From NCBI RefSeq assembly GCF_002288525.1, contig NZ_CP023067.1, positions 2,232,001 to 2,296,000 on the forward strand: a DNA stretch of 64,000 bases, in the 5' to 3' direction. Below are positions 45,031-53,690 of the stretch, one piece after another. Position 1 is the stretch's first letter, and each line of letters begins with the position of its first letter. The position numbers and the translations under genes are program-made. The notes beneath the pieces are model-generated. The model had not been told where the DNA came from. It did not search any database and saw nothing but the letters and a program-made list of their open reading frames with translations. Source of the DNA: Sinorhizobium sojae CCBAU 05684. Its GTDB lineage: Bacteria > Pseudomonadota > Alphaproteobacteria > Rhizobiales > Rhizobiaceae.

Positions 45031-47490
45031 ATGTTTGAACGTCTTGGCATTCGCGGTCATCTGCTGTTCGCCTTCTTCGGTATCAGCACCTTCGCGGTGC
45101 TTGCATCCGCCGGCGCCCTGTACGCCTTCCTGCAGTTGAGTCAGGTGCTCGAACGGGTTACGGAGCGCCGGGTCCCATCCGCAACCGCATCGCTCGAACT
45201 CTCCCGCCACGCCGAGCGGGTCGCGGCCACGGCACCCGCCGTCCTTGCTTCGACCAGCAAGGCGCAACATAGCGAGATGTCGGCCGCGATCAGGAGCGAG
45301 ATGGCGCGCCTCGAAGAGCTGCTCGCTGCGCTTAAAGGTGCGACGCTGAGCTCGGCCGTCGTCGGTGAAATCGAAGACGCGGCGGTCGGTCTTCGGCGCA
45401 ACCTCATTGCTCTCGACAATCTTGTCACTGTCCGGCTCGCTGCTATTGCACGCAAGGACGAACTCATACGGCGCCTGTCGACCACAACCAGTGCCAGCCA
45501 GCGACTTGTCGCACCAGGTATCCTCGTGATGAGCTCCAAGGTACCGCGCTGGCGCGCTGCCACGGCCGATGAAAAAGCGACGCCCGAGGCACGATCCGCC
45601 GCGACCACGGACCTGGCGCGTGCAATCGCCGCCTACTTTCCCCAGCAGGCCGCGCAGCGGGAGATCTCGGCCATCAACGATACGCTCTTGCAGGCGGCAT
45701 CCGCACCGACGCGCGGCGACTTGTCGCTGCTTTCGTTTCCCTTGCACCGCTCGATCGATGCCCTCGAGGCGGTGACACCCGAATTCGATGAGCAACTGCG
45801 CGCACGATTTCAGCAGCTCGTCGACGAATTCAAGGCGCTGATCGACGGGCCAAGGAGCATCCCGGACGCGCGCGACGAAGAGCTCGCAGTGCTGGCAGAG
45901 GGCGAAAGGCTGGTGGCGGAGAACGATCGGCTGTCGCGCAAGCTAACCTTTGCCGTGGACCGCCTGGTGGCGGCCGCCAAGGGTGATATCGCCGAGGCGG
46001 GCCGTGAAGCCGTTATGGTTCGCAGCTTCGGTACCGGGATCGTCCTTGGCTCCGCACTTCTCAGCCTGCTGAGTTCGATCCTGATCGTTTGGCTCTATGT
46101 CGACCGCAACCTCCTGGCCCGTCTCGCAGGTTTGAGCCGCAGCATGCTCGCGATAGCGGCCGGCAATCTTCGGGTGCCGCTGCCGGAACCCGACGGCGAT
46201 GAGATCGGTCGTATGGCCAAGGCACTTCGCGTATTCCGCGACACGGCGGTCGAGGTCGAGGAAAAGAACCTGCGCGATGTCGCCGAAGCCCGCCAGCGTC
46301 TGGTCGATGCGATCGAAAGCATTTCGGAGGGCTTCGCCTTTTATGACGGAGATGACCGGCTTCTCCTCTGCAACAGCAGATATCGTGAAATCCTCTATCC
46401 GGGAATGGACGAAACCGTCGTGTCCGGAACCCGGTTCGTGGATATCGTCCGCGCGGCGGCGGAACGCGGCCTGATAGAGGACGCGATTGGCCGGGAGGAA
46501 GAATGGGTCGCCGAGCGTCTCGCAGCTCATCGCAATCCCTCCGGAACGCTCCTGCAGCAGCGTGACCCGGATCGCTGGATCCAGATCAGTGAACGCCGGA
46601 TTTCAGGCGGCGGCACCGTTGCGGTCTATTCGGACATTACCGAGTTGAAGCGCCGGGAGCAGGATCTTTCCGAGAAAACGACAGCGCTCGAGGCACTCTC
46701 CGCCAAACTTGCCAAATATCTTGCGCCGCAAGTCTACAGCTCCATCTTCAGCGGCCGCCAGGACGTCAAGATCGAGAGTCAGCGAAAGAAGCTGACGATC
46801 TGTTTCTCCGACATTGCGGCATTTACCGAGACGACGGACAAGATGGAATCGGAGGAACTGACCCAGCTCCTTAACCAATACCTGACCGAAATGTCGAAAA
46901 TCGCGCTCGCCTTCGGCGCAACCGTCGACAAATATGTCGGCGACGCCATATTGATGTTCTTCGGCGACCCCGAGACCCGGGGGGGGAGGGAGGACGCGAT
47001 CGCCTGCGTTTCGATGGCTCTTGGCATGCAGAAACGAATGGGCGAACTCGGTGAAACCTGGCGCGGAATCGGCATCGAGTCGCCGCTACGTTGCCGGATC
47101 GGTGTTCATACTGACTACTGCACGGTCGGCAACTTCGGCAGTGAAGACCGGATGGATTACACGATCATCGGCGGCGCTGTAAATCTCGCTGCACGCCTCG
47201 AGCACGAGGCGGCGCCCGGAACCGTGCTCATCTCCTACGAAACCTTCGCGCAGGTAAGGGACCTGATCCACTGCGAGGAGATGGGGCGCATCCGCGTCCG
47301 GGGAATAGCCTATCCCGTCGCCACCTACCGCGTCGTCGACTTCCGGGCGAACCTGAGTGGGGGTTCTCAGGCAATCCGAACTGAACTGCCTCATCTGAGA
47401 CTTGAGGCGGAGCCTGAACTCATGTCGGCCGGCGAGCGCGAAGAGGCTGTTGCCGCCCTTCGACGGACCCTCTACCAGCTCTGTCGCTAA
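45031..47490 (+). CDS. Transmembrane class III adenylate/guanylate cyclase with HAMP and PAS domains
   Basis: An 819-residue signalling protein. Membrane segments at about 9-33 and 335-357 enclose a long helical periplasmic sensor. HAMP follows at about 358-412, a PAS-like domain at 420-535, a short coiled coil, and the cyclase domain at about 585-760. The metal-binding aspartates are Asp594 (FSDIAAF) and Asp638 (KYVGDAI); the [15 protein letters not shown] segment is also intact, so it should be active. The layout resembles a chemoreceptor with a cyclase output. The upstream periplasmic protein is the likely ligand partner. Confidence 0.92.
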   Translation: MFERLGIRGHLLFAFFGISTFAVLASAGALYAFLQLSQVLERVTERRVPSATASLELSRHAERVAATAPAVLASTSKAQHSEMSAAIRSEMARLEELLAALKGATLSSAVVGEIEDAAVGLRRNLIALDNLVTVRLAAIARKDELIRRLSTTTSASQRLVAPGILVMSSKVPRWRAATADEKATPEARSAATTDLARAIAAYFPQQAAQREISAINDTLLQAASAPTRGDLSLLSFPLHRSIDALEAVTPEFDEQLRARFQQLVDEFKALIDGPRSIPDARDEELAVLAEGERLVAENDRLSRKLTFAVDRLVAAAKGDIAEAGREAVMVRSFGTGIVLGSALLSLLSSILIVWLYVDRNLLARLAGLSRSMLAIAAGNLRVPLPEPDGDEIGRMAKALRVFRDTAVEVEEKNLRDVAEARQRLVDAIESISEGFAFYDGDDRLLLCNSRYREILYPGMDETVVSGTRFVDIVRAAAERGLIEDAIGREEEWVAERLAAHRNPSGTLLQQRDPDRWIQISERRISGGGTVAVYSDITELKRREQDLSEKTTALEALSAKLAKYLAPQVYSSIFSGRQDVKIESQRKKLTICFSDIAAFTETTDKMESEELTQLLNQYLTEMSKIALAFGATVDKYVGDAILMFFGDPETRGGREDAIACVSMALGMQKRMGELGETWRGIGIESPLRCRIGVHTDYCTVGNFGSEDRMDYTIIGGAVNLAARLEHEAAPGTVLISYETFAQVRDLIHCEEMGRIRVRGIAYPVATYRVVDFRANLSGGSQAIRTELPHLRLEAEPELMSAGEREEAVAALRRTLYQLCR

Positions 47491-47564
47491 CGTAGATCGC
47501 GCCCGCCTACCGGCGGGGGGCCAACGTGGCCGGCTGGAAGGCGGGTAATCCCTCTGACGCATTC

Positions 47565-47755
47565 TGGGAGAGGTCCGCATCGGCCCCCTCATCCGCCCTG
47601 CCGCACCTTCCTCCCAAGCAACCTGACCAAGGAGACTCGCGGTTCGCTCTCCCTCGCCACGCCCCGGCTTGCAATGCGGTGCCGGGAGGCTGCGGCTTGC
47701 CCCTTCTCTCCTTCAAAACGGGCAGAAGGTTGCGCCAGCGGGATGTATAGGCCCC
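47565..47755. repeat. GC-rich intergenic repeat region
   Basis: Contains CCCTCATCCGCCCTGCCGCA, CCTTCCTCCCAAGC and later GCCCCTTCTCTCCTTCAAAA, a diverged form of the dispersed GC-rich stem. It fills the gap between the convergent cyclase and YcaO genes; no gene is seen. Confidence 0.5.
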
Positions 47756-48970
47756 TCACGACGCAATCGCCTTCGACAGGGCCCGCGGACCGAAAAGGCG
47801 AGCTCTTTCGCCCTCCGGGTGCTCGAGCGCCGGGACGAAGATTTTGACGACGGAAAAGGGCAGATCGCCGCGAGACAATGGCACGGCAATCACCCGCTCG
47901 ACCCCCACACTCTTCAGCCGATCGACGACGTGGCGCAGCAGCACATCGACACCACCGGCTATGCCGGAAGCCTGAACCGCCTCCGCCCGCGGCACCGCCA
48001 GGAAGGCGCGTCGCGTCGATTCGGGCAGCGGACGCTCAAAAGTCGCGGAATAGACGTCGTCGCGGGCGCCGCTAATATAGGTGAGCCGCGACTGCGCCGC
48101 CTCGGTGACCGCCCGTATTGCGGCGCGGATGGCGGAGGGATGCGCACCGCAGCCGCTCGTCACCTCCACATAGCGCAGCCGCCCGGCGGTCGCCGTGCCG
48201 CGCGGCCCGAGAAGCGCCAGGAAGCAGGGAATGCCGGCGTCGCTGGTGATATCGAAGATCCGCAGGTCGAGCTCCGCATCGTGAATGCGGCTGGCGAGCC
48301 CGTCGAGCGCCGGATCGCCAAGCGCCTCGGGGGCAATGCATTGCCGATGGCGGGCCTCGGGACCGGACACCTGCCAGAGAACATGCGCGTCGCGCTCGAC
48401 CCGCTCCAGGAGACCGTGGAGGGTCGCCTCGTCTTCAATGTTTCCCGAAGCGAGCCCGTCGGAGGACACCCAGAAGCGCGAGGGCCGCGTGCGGTCGAGC
48501 AGCGCCGCCTCGAGCGGCACGAACACGTCGCCGTCGGAGATGAGATCCGTGCCGCGTACCCACTCGATCGTTTCATCCCCGAGGAGATCCCCCTGCCCCG
48601 CGGCAATCAGCGCGTCGAGCGGATCGACAGCCTGCCCTGAGCCGCTGAGTTCGTCGGCCGTCGCCATCACCGTTTCGACCGCCGGCTGGCCGGCAACCGC
48701 GCGCTCCAGCGCTTCCATGACGGCGGATATGCGCGCATCCGCATCCGTCAGGCCCTTGCCCTGCGCAACGACGATGGAGCGGGAATTCGGCGTATAGGCA
48801 CACCAGACCGGGATTCCGACCTTGTCGAGACCCGTGTGCCGGGCGACGCGCGTCACCCCGAAAGCGGCAAGATATGGACGAACGCGGGCGAAAGTTTCTT
48901 CCGGGGTGCACACCCGGTCGGAATAGCTATTGCCCGCGTTCGGCCGCTTCTCGATTTCGAGAGCGATCAC
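47756..48970 (-). CDS. YcaO-domain protein, probable peptide-backbone-modifying enzyme
   Basis: A 404-residue YcaO protein starting at the GTG at 48970, which overlaps the stop of the 71-residue peptide gene (GTGA). The family's ATP-binding residues appear intact: SAVMEALER (Glu86, Glu89), LLERVER (Glu189, Glu192), and TEAAQSR (Glu290, Gln293, Arg295). YcaO enzymes use ATP to activate peptide amide bonds, forming azolines, amidines or thioamides. The C-terminus lacks the PxPxP ending of azoline-forming members. No TfuA, E1-like or dehydrogenase partner is adjacent. The small peptide is the obvious candidate substrate. Confidence 0.9.
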   Translation of the reverse strand: MIALEIEKRPNAGNSYSDRVCTPEETFARVRPYLAAFGVTRVARHTGLDKVGIPVWCAYTPNSRSIVVAQGKGLTDADARISAVMEALERAVAGQPAVETVMATADELSGSGQAVDPLDALIAAGQGDLLGDETIEWVRGTDLISDGDVFVPLEAALLDRTRPSRFWVSSDGLASGNIEDEATLHGLLERVERDAHVLWQVSGPEARHRQCIAPEALGDPALDGLASRIHDAELDLRIFDITSDAGIPCFLALLGPRGTATAGRLRYVEVTSGCGAHPSAIRAAIRAVTEAAQSRLTYISGARDDVYSATFERPLPESTRRAFLAVPRAEAVQASGIAGGVDVLLRHVVDRLKSVGVERVIAVPLSRGDLPFSVVKIFVPALEHPEGERARLFGPRALSKAIAS

Positions 48971-49182
48971 GAGTCGACGTGACCGGAGAAAACCTTGTCG
49001 GCCGAGGACACTGCGACCGCGAGATCGACATCCTTGACGAAGGCGCTGCCCGGCTTGCGAAGTGCGTTCACGCTCGCGAGATCGCCCGTCACGGAACCAA
49101 GGGCTCTTACCGTGCCGTTTCCAAGATCTGCTACCCACAAGCCCGGTTCGCCGGCAATTCCGATCACAACCACTTTAGCCAT
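48967..49182 (-). CDS. 71-residue peptide, candidate YcaO substrate or partner
   Basis: A 71-residue protein starting MAKVVVIGIAGEPGLW and ending DKVFSGHVDS, with the good ribosome site AAGGGAAG. It has no Cys. Ser residues are at 30, 37, 46, 59, 60, 66 and 71 and Thr at 24 and 32. The N-terminal third looks like a beta-strand pair, the C-terminal third is Ser- and Asp-rich. Its stop overlaps the YcaO start, so the two are translationally coupled. This fits a precursor of a modified peptide, but a small accessory protein is also possible. I recognise no known family. Confidence 0.75.
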   Translation of the reverse strand: MAKVVVIGIAGEPGLWVADLGNGTVRALGSVTGDLASVNALRKPGSAFVKDVDLAVAVSSADKVFSGHVDS

Positions 49183-49205
49183 ATTTCTTCCCTTCATGCC
49201 TTCGG

Positions 49206-51023
49206 TCAAAAACCCGCTTTCTTCAACCCCTCGCGGTAGAGATCCTTCTGCCACTGTTCCTTGAACGGAATGACAGCGAGCCACCTGTCGACGTCGAAGG
49301 TCGGATTGACTTTCGACGCCCGCATCCTGTGCTGGCGCGCCTTCTTCCGGTCGCCAAGCATCGCCCAACTCGCAGCGACGATCCTGTCCGCGGGCGTCTT
49401 GTCCTTCATCCTTTGCACAAAGCCGATGCACTCCTCGTATTGTCCAAGGAAGTAACTGGCACCCGCGGCACTCCAGAGATAGGCGTCCGGCGCGAGCGGA
49501 TTGAGCGAAAGCGCCTTCTCAAGCTTGTCCAGCGCCTCGGCCGGACGGGAAGCATGTACGAGCGTGTCGGCATGGCTGTAGAGCACGTCGGCATAATGCG
49601 GACTCAATTGCTCGGCCTGGTCGAGCGCCGCAAGGCTCTCGTCCAGATCGCCTCGGTAGAGCTTGACGACACCCACCTCGCGGTGGGCGGCAGGCAGCAC
49701 ATCATTGCTCTCGATAGCATCCTTTGCGTGTCGCTCCGCCATCGAGAGAAGCTCTTCGTCGGCGCGCGCGGTCAGAAGCCATTCGTTGACATAGGTGCGG
49801 GCGATGCCGCTCTGCGCGGGCGCGAAATCCTGCTTACACTTCAGCGCCTCACGGAAATCGCGGCGCGCCCGGCGAACCTCCGGCAGGCCGAGGCCCGAAA
49901 GATGCCTGAGGCCGCCGAGATAGGCATAATAGGCCTCCGGATGTTCCAGGTAATCCAGATGCTCGGCCCGCCCGGTCTCGACCCGGTGCGTCACTTCAAA
50001 GGCGATATGATAGGCGATCTGCTCTCGCTGCTGGAGGAGGCCGACCGGCGAAATGGGAAAGCGCTCCGCCCAGACGATCTGGTCGGAAGGCAGGAAGATG
50101 AGCTGGGTGAAAAGGCCCCGATCCGACATATGGCAATCGAGCGCATAGGTGACGCCATGTTTTTCGAGGAACGCGGCCTTGTCCGCGGCGTCGCGAATGC
50201 GCTCGGCCGTATAGGGTGCTACGACCGACATCGAGCGTAGCGAACAGAGCCCGATGGTGATGTCCTCGATCACCGCCACGCTGACGGCGTGGAGCATGGG
50301 GTCGCTGCCGAAGGCGGCAGGCGGAAGCAGCGCGACCCGCGGCACCGGCGCCATGTCCAGCGCGCTGCCCTCCACCGGCATTTCCCGGGCGAATGCGCCG
50401 GGCGGCAACAATGCCCTGGGTGAAGCAACCTCCAGCAATGGACCGCGGCTGACGCGCTCGAGAAGTCCGACAATGACCGTGTCCGCCGGGTCGAGCTCGA
50501 GCAGGTGCATTGAGGCCGTGCGCAGCGTCGCCCGATCGGAAAACCGCTCTTCGGCATCTATCAGCGCGGCCCGCAGGCGGTCCGTGAAATCCCGCCGCTT
50601 CTCCACCACCCAGTCCGTATAGCGCCCGGGCGGCAGGTCCGCGAAGGCAAGGAAGGTTTCGCGCCAGAGCGAAAGCGCCTTGCGGAAGTTTTCCTCCGAG
50701 CCCTTCAGCGCTTCGAAATCGGCAAGGTCCGAGGTGACCTGTCCGAGCGTCACCTCCGCTTCGGTCGCCGACAGGACCGGTCCTCCGCCGGTCGCCAGAT
50801 GCCGCATGCGCCAGAGTGTCGAGCGCAGGTTGTTGAAGGCGACGGCCTTTTCCCGTTCGGGCCAGATCAGCGCCGCCAGCTTCTCGCGAGAAGCCACCTT
50901 CCGTTCGGATGCGGCAAGATAGGCAAGGATCATGAGGCCGCGCTCGGGGCAGCCGACGGCATTGCCGTCGGCATCGATCAGACGCAACTCCCCGAAGGTT
51001 TGAAGATGGTAGCCGCCCGTCAC
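49206..51023 (-). CDS. Winged-helix (OmpR/SARP-like) regulator with bacterial transcriptional activator and TPR domains
   Basis: A 605-residue protein. Residues about 8-90 form a winged helix (SREKLAALIWPEREKAVAFN), and 95-185 resemble a BTAD domain (LWRETFLAFADLPPGRY). About 225-340 contain a TolB-like segment (PRVALLPPAAFG). Residues 365-600 form TPR-like helical repeats (YADVLYSHADTLVHASRPAE). It lies 23 bases before the small peptide gene and seven bases after the XRE regulator gene. Such proteins usually activate nearby genes, so control of the peptide-YcaO pair is likely. No phosphorylation domain is present. Confidence 0.87.
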   Translation of the reverse strand: MTGGYHLQTFGELRLIDADGNAVGCPERGLMILAYLAASERKVASREKLAALIWPEREKAVAFNNLRSTLWRMRHLATGGGPVLSATEAEVTLGQVTSDLADFEALKGSEENFRKALSLWRETFLAFADLPPGRYTDWVVEKRRDFTDRLRAALIDAEERFSDRATLRTASMHLLELDPADTVIVGLLERVSRGPLLEVASPRALLPPGAFAREMPVEGSALDMAPVPRVALLPPAAFGSDPMLHAVSVAVIEDITIGLCSLRSMSVVAPYTAERIRDAADKAAFLEKHGVTYALDCHMSDRGLFTQLIFLPSDQIVWAERFPISPVGLLQQREQIAYHIAFEVTHRVETGRAEHLDYLEHPEAYYAYLGGLRHLSGLGLPEVRRARRDFREALKCKQDFAPAQSGIARTYVNEWLLTARADEELLSMAERHAKDAIESNDVLPAAHREVGVVKLYRGDLDESLAALDQAEQLSPHYADVLYSHADTLVHASRPAEALDKLEKALSLNPLAPDAYLWSAAGASYFLGQYEECIGFVQRMKDKTPADRIVAASWAMLGDRKKARQHRMRASKVNPTFDVDRWLAVIPFKEQWQKDLYREGLKKAGF

Positions 51024-51030
51024 GATAGGC

Positions 51031-51399
51031 TCAACGGTGCGACAGCTTCAGAAGACCACGCCCCGGTACGACCCACCGGATCGGCCGCCGCTTCCTGTTC
51101 GATAGGAACCCTGATGCCCGGCCCATCCCCGCTCCTGTCTCGACTGTGTCGCCCGATCCGCCGGCCGAGGACGGCAGATCCTCGAAAAAGAAATAAAAAT
51201 GCACATCCAGGATTTCCGCGACCCTCTCCAGGCGCCTTGCGGAGACCCGCGACTCACCCTTTTCAACTTTCCGGATTTCCCCGACGGACACGCCCAAAGC
51301 CGCAGCCATGTCGCCCTCGCCCATCTCCAGCATCGTGCGGCGAAGCCGAATACGACGACCGACAAAAACGTCGATGGTATTGGGCAAGCGACGCCCCAT
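51031..51399 (-). CDS. XRE family helix-turn-helix regulator
   Basis: A 122-residue protein with a Cro/CI-type helix-turn-helix at about residues 14-68 (LRRTMLEMGEGDMAAALGVS, then KVEKGESRVSARRLERVAEI). A Gly/Arg-rich tail without known motif follows. This form (FVGRRIRLRR near residue 12) is common in rhizobia. It heads the four-gene minus-strand operon that ends in the YcaO gene, and is probably its repressor or activator. The stop is seven bases from the next start. Confidence 0.88.
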   Translation of the reverse strand: MGRRLPNTIDVFVGRRIRLRRTMLEMGEGDMAAALGVSVGEIRKVEKGESRVSARRLERVAEILDVHFYFFFEDLPSSAGGSGDTVETGAGMGRASGFLSNRKRRPIRWVVPGRGLLKLSHR

Positions 51400-51889
51400 C
51401 CGACGGCTCCCGCATCAACTGCTGGCTGCTCATGTAGAAGGATGCTTGAAAATGCGGAGGGATGCAACCCGAAGGTTAGGGTGGTGCACAGGGTGGTATG
51501 TCGCGGCGATGCTGCTTCGGGCGGGGGTCGAGCAAGCATAACGTAACAGCCAGGGCAAATCCGAGCTTCACAACGATCCCGCCGTACCTGCGGTGAATTG
51601 CCGTGGTTAAGTAGCGACTGAGCAGGCCCAAGCAGCCCCCAGGTGGCACACAACTATTGCCTTGACACAGGGAAATGATGGTCAGAAGTCGTAATCATCT
51701 GGCCGCCCTCGTCGCAGTGCATCGCGCTAGGAACAACCTCGATCAACAAGGCTCTTTGGGTCTTGAAACGACGGAGAGCATCCGAACTGAGGTAGCAAAT
51801 GCGTCCAATCTCCGCCAACCTGGGACGACCGGAATGCGCTAGAAGCGGTCAGGGCGGATAAAGAACAACCCTTTAGTTGGAGATGTAAG
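51400..51889. other. 490-base intergenic region with no recognisable gene
   Basis: It should hold the promoter of the XRE-led operon on the left and that of the monooxygenase-like gene on the right. It reads less GC-rich than its flanks in places (for example GGCACACAACTATTGCCTTG). I find no RNA gene or dispersed repeat. The frame at 51727-51966 on the minus strand overlaps the next gene and lacks support. Confidence 0.5.
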
Positions 51890-52189
51890 ATGGATAACAG
51901 ACCAAGCGCGGTGAGGCTCTCCGGCTTCCTACGTTGCGCGTCGATGGAGGATGTCGAGATCGTCAAGGGCCATCTCCCCGATCACCTTCGTCTGACCAGA
52001 GCGGAGCCGGGTTGCCTCTCCTTTGAGGTGTCGCAAACGGATGATCCTTTGGTGTGGCGTGTAGAGGAACTTTTTGTAGACCGTGCCGCCTTCGATTTTC
52101 ATCAGCAACGCACCCGCACCTCCGAGTGGTTCACTGCTACGTCCACCATCGCACGTGACTACAATATCTCCGGACCTGAAAAGAATTAG
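51890..52189 (+). CDS. Antibiotic biosynthesis monooxygenase (ABM) domain protein
   Basis: A 99-residue protein of the dimeric ferredoxin-like ABM fold. Visible marks are EPGCLSFEVSQTDDPLVWRV (about residues 39-58), the strand EELFVDRAAFDFHQQ and the ending SEWF. Relatives oxidise quinols or simply bind small aromatics, often using no cofactor. It stands alone, and its partner pathway is unknown. GGAG lies six bases before the ATG. Confidence 0.83.
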   Translation: MDNRPSAVRLSGFLRCASMEDVEIVKGHLPDHLRLTRAEPGCLSFEVSQTDDPLVWRVEELFVDRAAFDFHQQRTRTSEWFTATSTIARDYNISGPEKN

Positions 52190-52266
52190 CGAGAGGCAGC
52201 GTAGGACCAATTGCTGCCTCTACGCTGGTGGCGTTTGCTCCCGCCCCTCAATGGCCGAGAAGTAAT

Positions 52267-52342
52267 TGGTGGGCCCGGAGGGACTCGAACCCCCAACCAA
52301 GCGGTTATGAGCCGCCGGCTCTAACCATTGAGCTACAGGCCC
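52267..52342 (-). tRNA. tRNA with CAU anticodon, probably tRNA-Ile2 (lysidine-modified)
   Basis: A 76-base tRNA with encoded CCA. The acceptor stem begins GGGCCTG and pairs with CGGGCCC, the D arm reads AGCTCAATGGTTAGAGC, the anticodon loop is CTCATAA, and the T arm is GGTTCGAGTCC. The stem and loop GGCTCATAACCGCTTGG resemble the E. coli ileX/ileY isoleucine tRNAs (CTCATAATCGCTTGGT) rather than elongator or initiator tRNA-Met. The C34 would be converted to lysidine by TilS to read AUA codons. The CAU anticodon is certain; the Ile2 identity is inferred. Confidence 0.92.
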
Positions 52343-52494
52343 TTTCGGCATCAGCCGGACCGCGAACCAATGGCAATTCGCGGGATCGTGAAAGGCTCTA
52401 GCCGAAATCCTTTTTGCCGACAAGCCATTGCCGCAATGCCTACACAATCGATAAGCATGGATTGACGGCAGAAAACAACCGGAGAGAAACATCC

Positions 52495-53271
52495 ATGATG
52501 TCCACACGCATTGCCCGCGCGGTGCAGGCTACCGCCATCGCCGCCGCCTTTTCCGGCGCTTTTGCGGCGGCCGCCTTGGCGCAAGACAACGGCAACGGGG
52601 AGAAGACGCGCGCGGATGGGCCTCGCGGCCGCCAGGCGGTGATCAAGGTTTCCGGCGAGGGCCGCGCGACGACGGCGCCGGACATGGCGATCGTGCAATT
52701 GAGCGTCGTCAAGAATGGAAAGACCGCGCGAGAGGCGCTCGACGCCAACAACGCGGCGATTGCGGAGGTGCTCGCGGCGCTCCGGCAGGCGGGTATAGCC
52801 GATCGCGACCTGCAGACGAGCGGCTTTTCGATCAATCCGCAATATCATTACCCGCCAAGCGATGACGGCGGCAGCCGGCCGCCGGAACTCGTCGGTTACC
52901 AGGTCGTCAACGGCGTCACCGTGCGCGTGCGGGATCTGACGAAACTCGGCGAGGTCATCGACAGCTCGGTTTCGCTCGGGATCAACCAGGCGGGCGGAAT
53001 CGAATTCACCAACGACAAACCGGATGCGGTGATCACCGAAGCCCGCAAGGCCGCCGTCGCCGACGCGATCGGCAAGGCGCGGGTGCTGGCCGAAGCCGCC
53101 GGCGTGTCGCTCGGCCGGCTGATCGAGCTCTCGGAGCAGCCGTCCCGCCCCGAACCGCCGGTGCCCTTCGCCCGCATGGCAAAGGAATCCACCGCCGACG
53201 AGGTGCCGATCGCCACCGGCGAGAACGCCTATAATGTCACCGTCAACGTGACCTTCGCGATCAGTCAGTGA
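52495..53271 (+). CDS. SIMPL domain-containing (DUF541) secreted protein
   Basis: A 258-residue protein with a signal peptide (residues 1-30, ending AAALAQDN). The SIMPL domain follows, with KVSGEGRATTAPDMAIVQLS near residue 50, GFSINPQYHYP near residue 120 and the C-terminal VNVTFAIS. Such proteins are periplasmic, and some counter oxidative damage or act in signalling, but their function is largely unknown. Two adjacent ATGs occur (52495, 52498); GGAGAG precedes them. It seems monocistronic. Confidence 0.87.
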   Translation: MMSTRIARAVQATAIAAAFSGAFAAAALAQDNGNGEKTRADGPRGRQAVIKVSGEGRATTAPDMAIVQLSVVKNGKTAREALDANNAAIAEVLAALRQAGIADRDLQTSGFSINPQYHYPPSDDGGSRPPELVGYQVVNGVTVRVRDLTKLGEVIDSSVSLGINQAGGIEFTNDKPDAVITEARKAAVADAIGKARVLAEAAGVSLGRLIELSEQPSRPEPPVPFARMAKESTADEVPIATGENAYNVTVNVTFAISQ

Positions 53272-53291
53272 GGTTGGGGGGCCTAACCGCC

Positions 53292-53403
53292 CCTACAGCG
53301 CCGCGCGTCTTATCAGACACTATCTGACGCGCAGAGCTCGCTGCTCGCGTTGAATTGCTGCATGTCATTGTCCTTGAATTGAGATCGATGAGACGTGCAG
53401 TAG
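53292..53403 (+). repeat. Rhizobial intergenic mosaic element (RIME-like), copy E
   Basis: Reads CCTACAGCGCCGCGCGTCTT, ACGCGCAGAGCTCGCTGCTC and TTGAATTGCTGCATGTCATTG, ending GACGTGCAGTAG. The modules match copies A and B. A GC-rich stem repeat follows at once. Confidence 0.7.
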
Positions 53404-53404
53404 C

Positions 53405-53600
53405 CGCCCCTCATCCGCCTGCCGGCACCTTCTCCCCGCAAGCGGGGCGAAGGGACAAGCGGCACCGCCTCGGTCCACCTTACAGCGAAGCATCATTCTC
53501 AGCGCTCCACGCCGTAGGCCGCTGCGGGAGGAAACGACGGCAAGCACTCGTACCCTCGCCCCGCTTGCGGGGAGAGGGTCAGGGGTGAGGGGCAATCGCG
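53405..53600. repeat. GC-rich CCTTCTCCCCGC-type intergenic repeats, two copies inverted
   Basis: CCTTCTCCCCGCAAGCGGGG at about 53428 and CTCGCCCCGCTTGCGGGGAG at about 53555 lie about 125 bases apart in opposite orientation. They form part of a 419-base gap with no gene. Confidence 0.65.
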
Positions 53601-53616
53601 GCAGAGCGCATGCGGA

Positions 53617-53660
53617 ACTACAAAAAGCCCCCGACGCTTGCGCGCCGGGGTTCTTTTTTC
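53617..53660 (-). terminator. Rho-independent terminator of the Arg-rich secreted protein gene
   Basis: On the minus strand the stem AACCCCGGCGCGCAAGCGTC, closed by GGGGGCTTTTT, ends in a T-run 30-70 bases after the stop at 53691. A T-run also occurs on the other strand (GGTTCTTTTTTC), so it may act both ways. Confidence 0.6.
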
Positions 53661-53690
53661 CGTCAGCCCGGAAGAGAGGACGGAAGGGGG

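Noticed and set aside
51727-51966. A 79-codon minus-strand frame before the ABM-domain gene
   Set aside because: It overlaps the start of a well supported gene on the other strand, with no ribosome site or motif.
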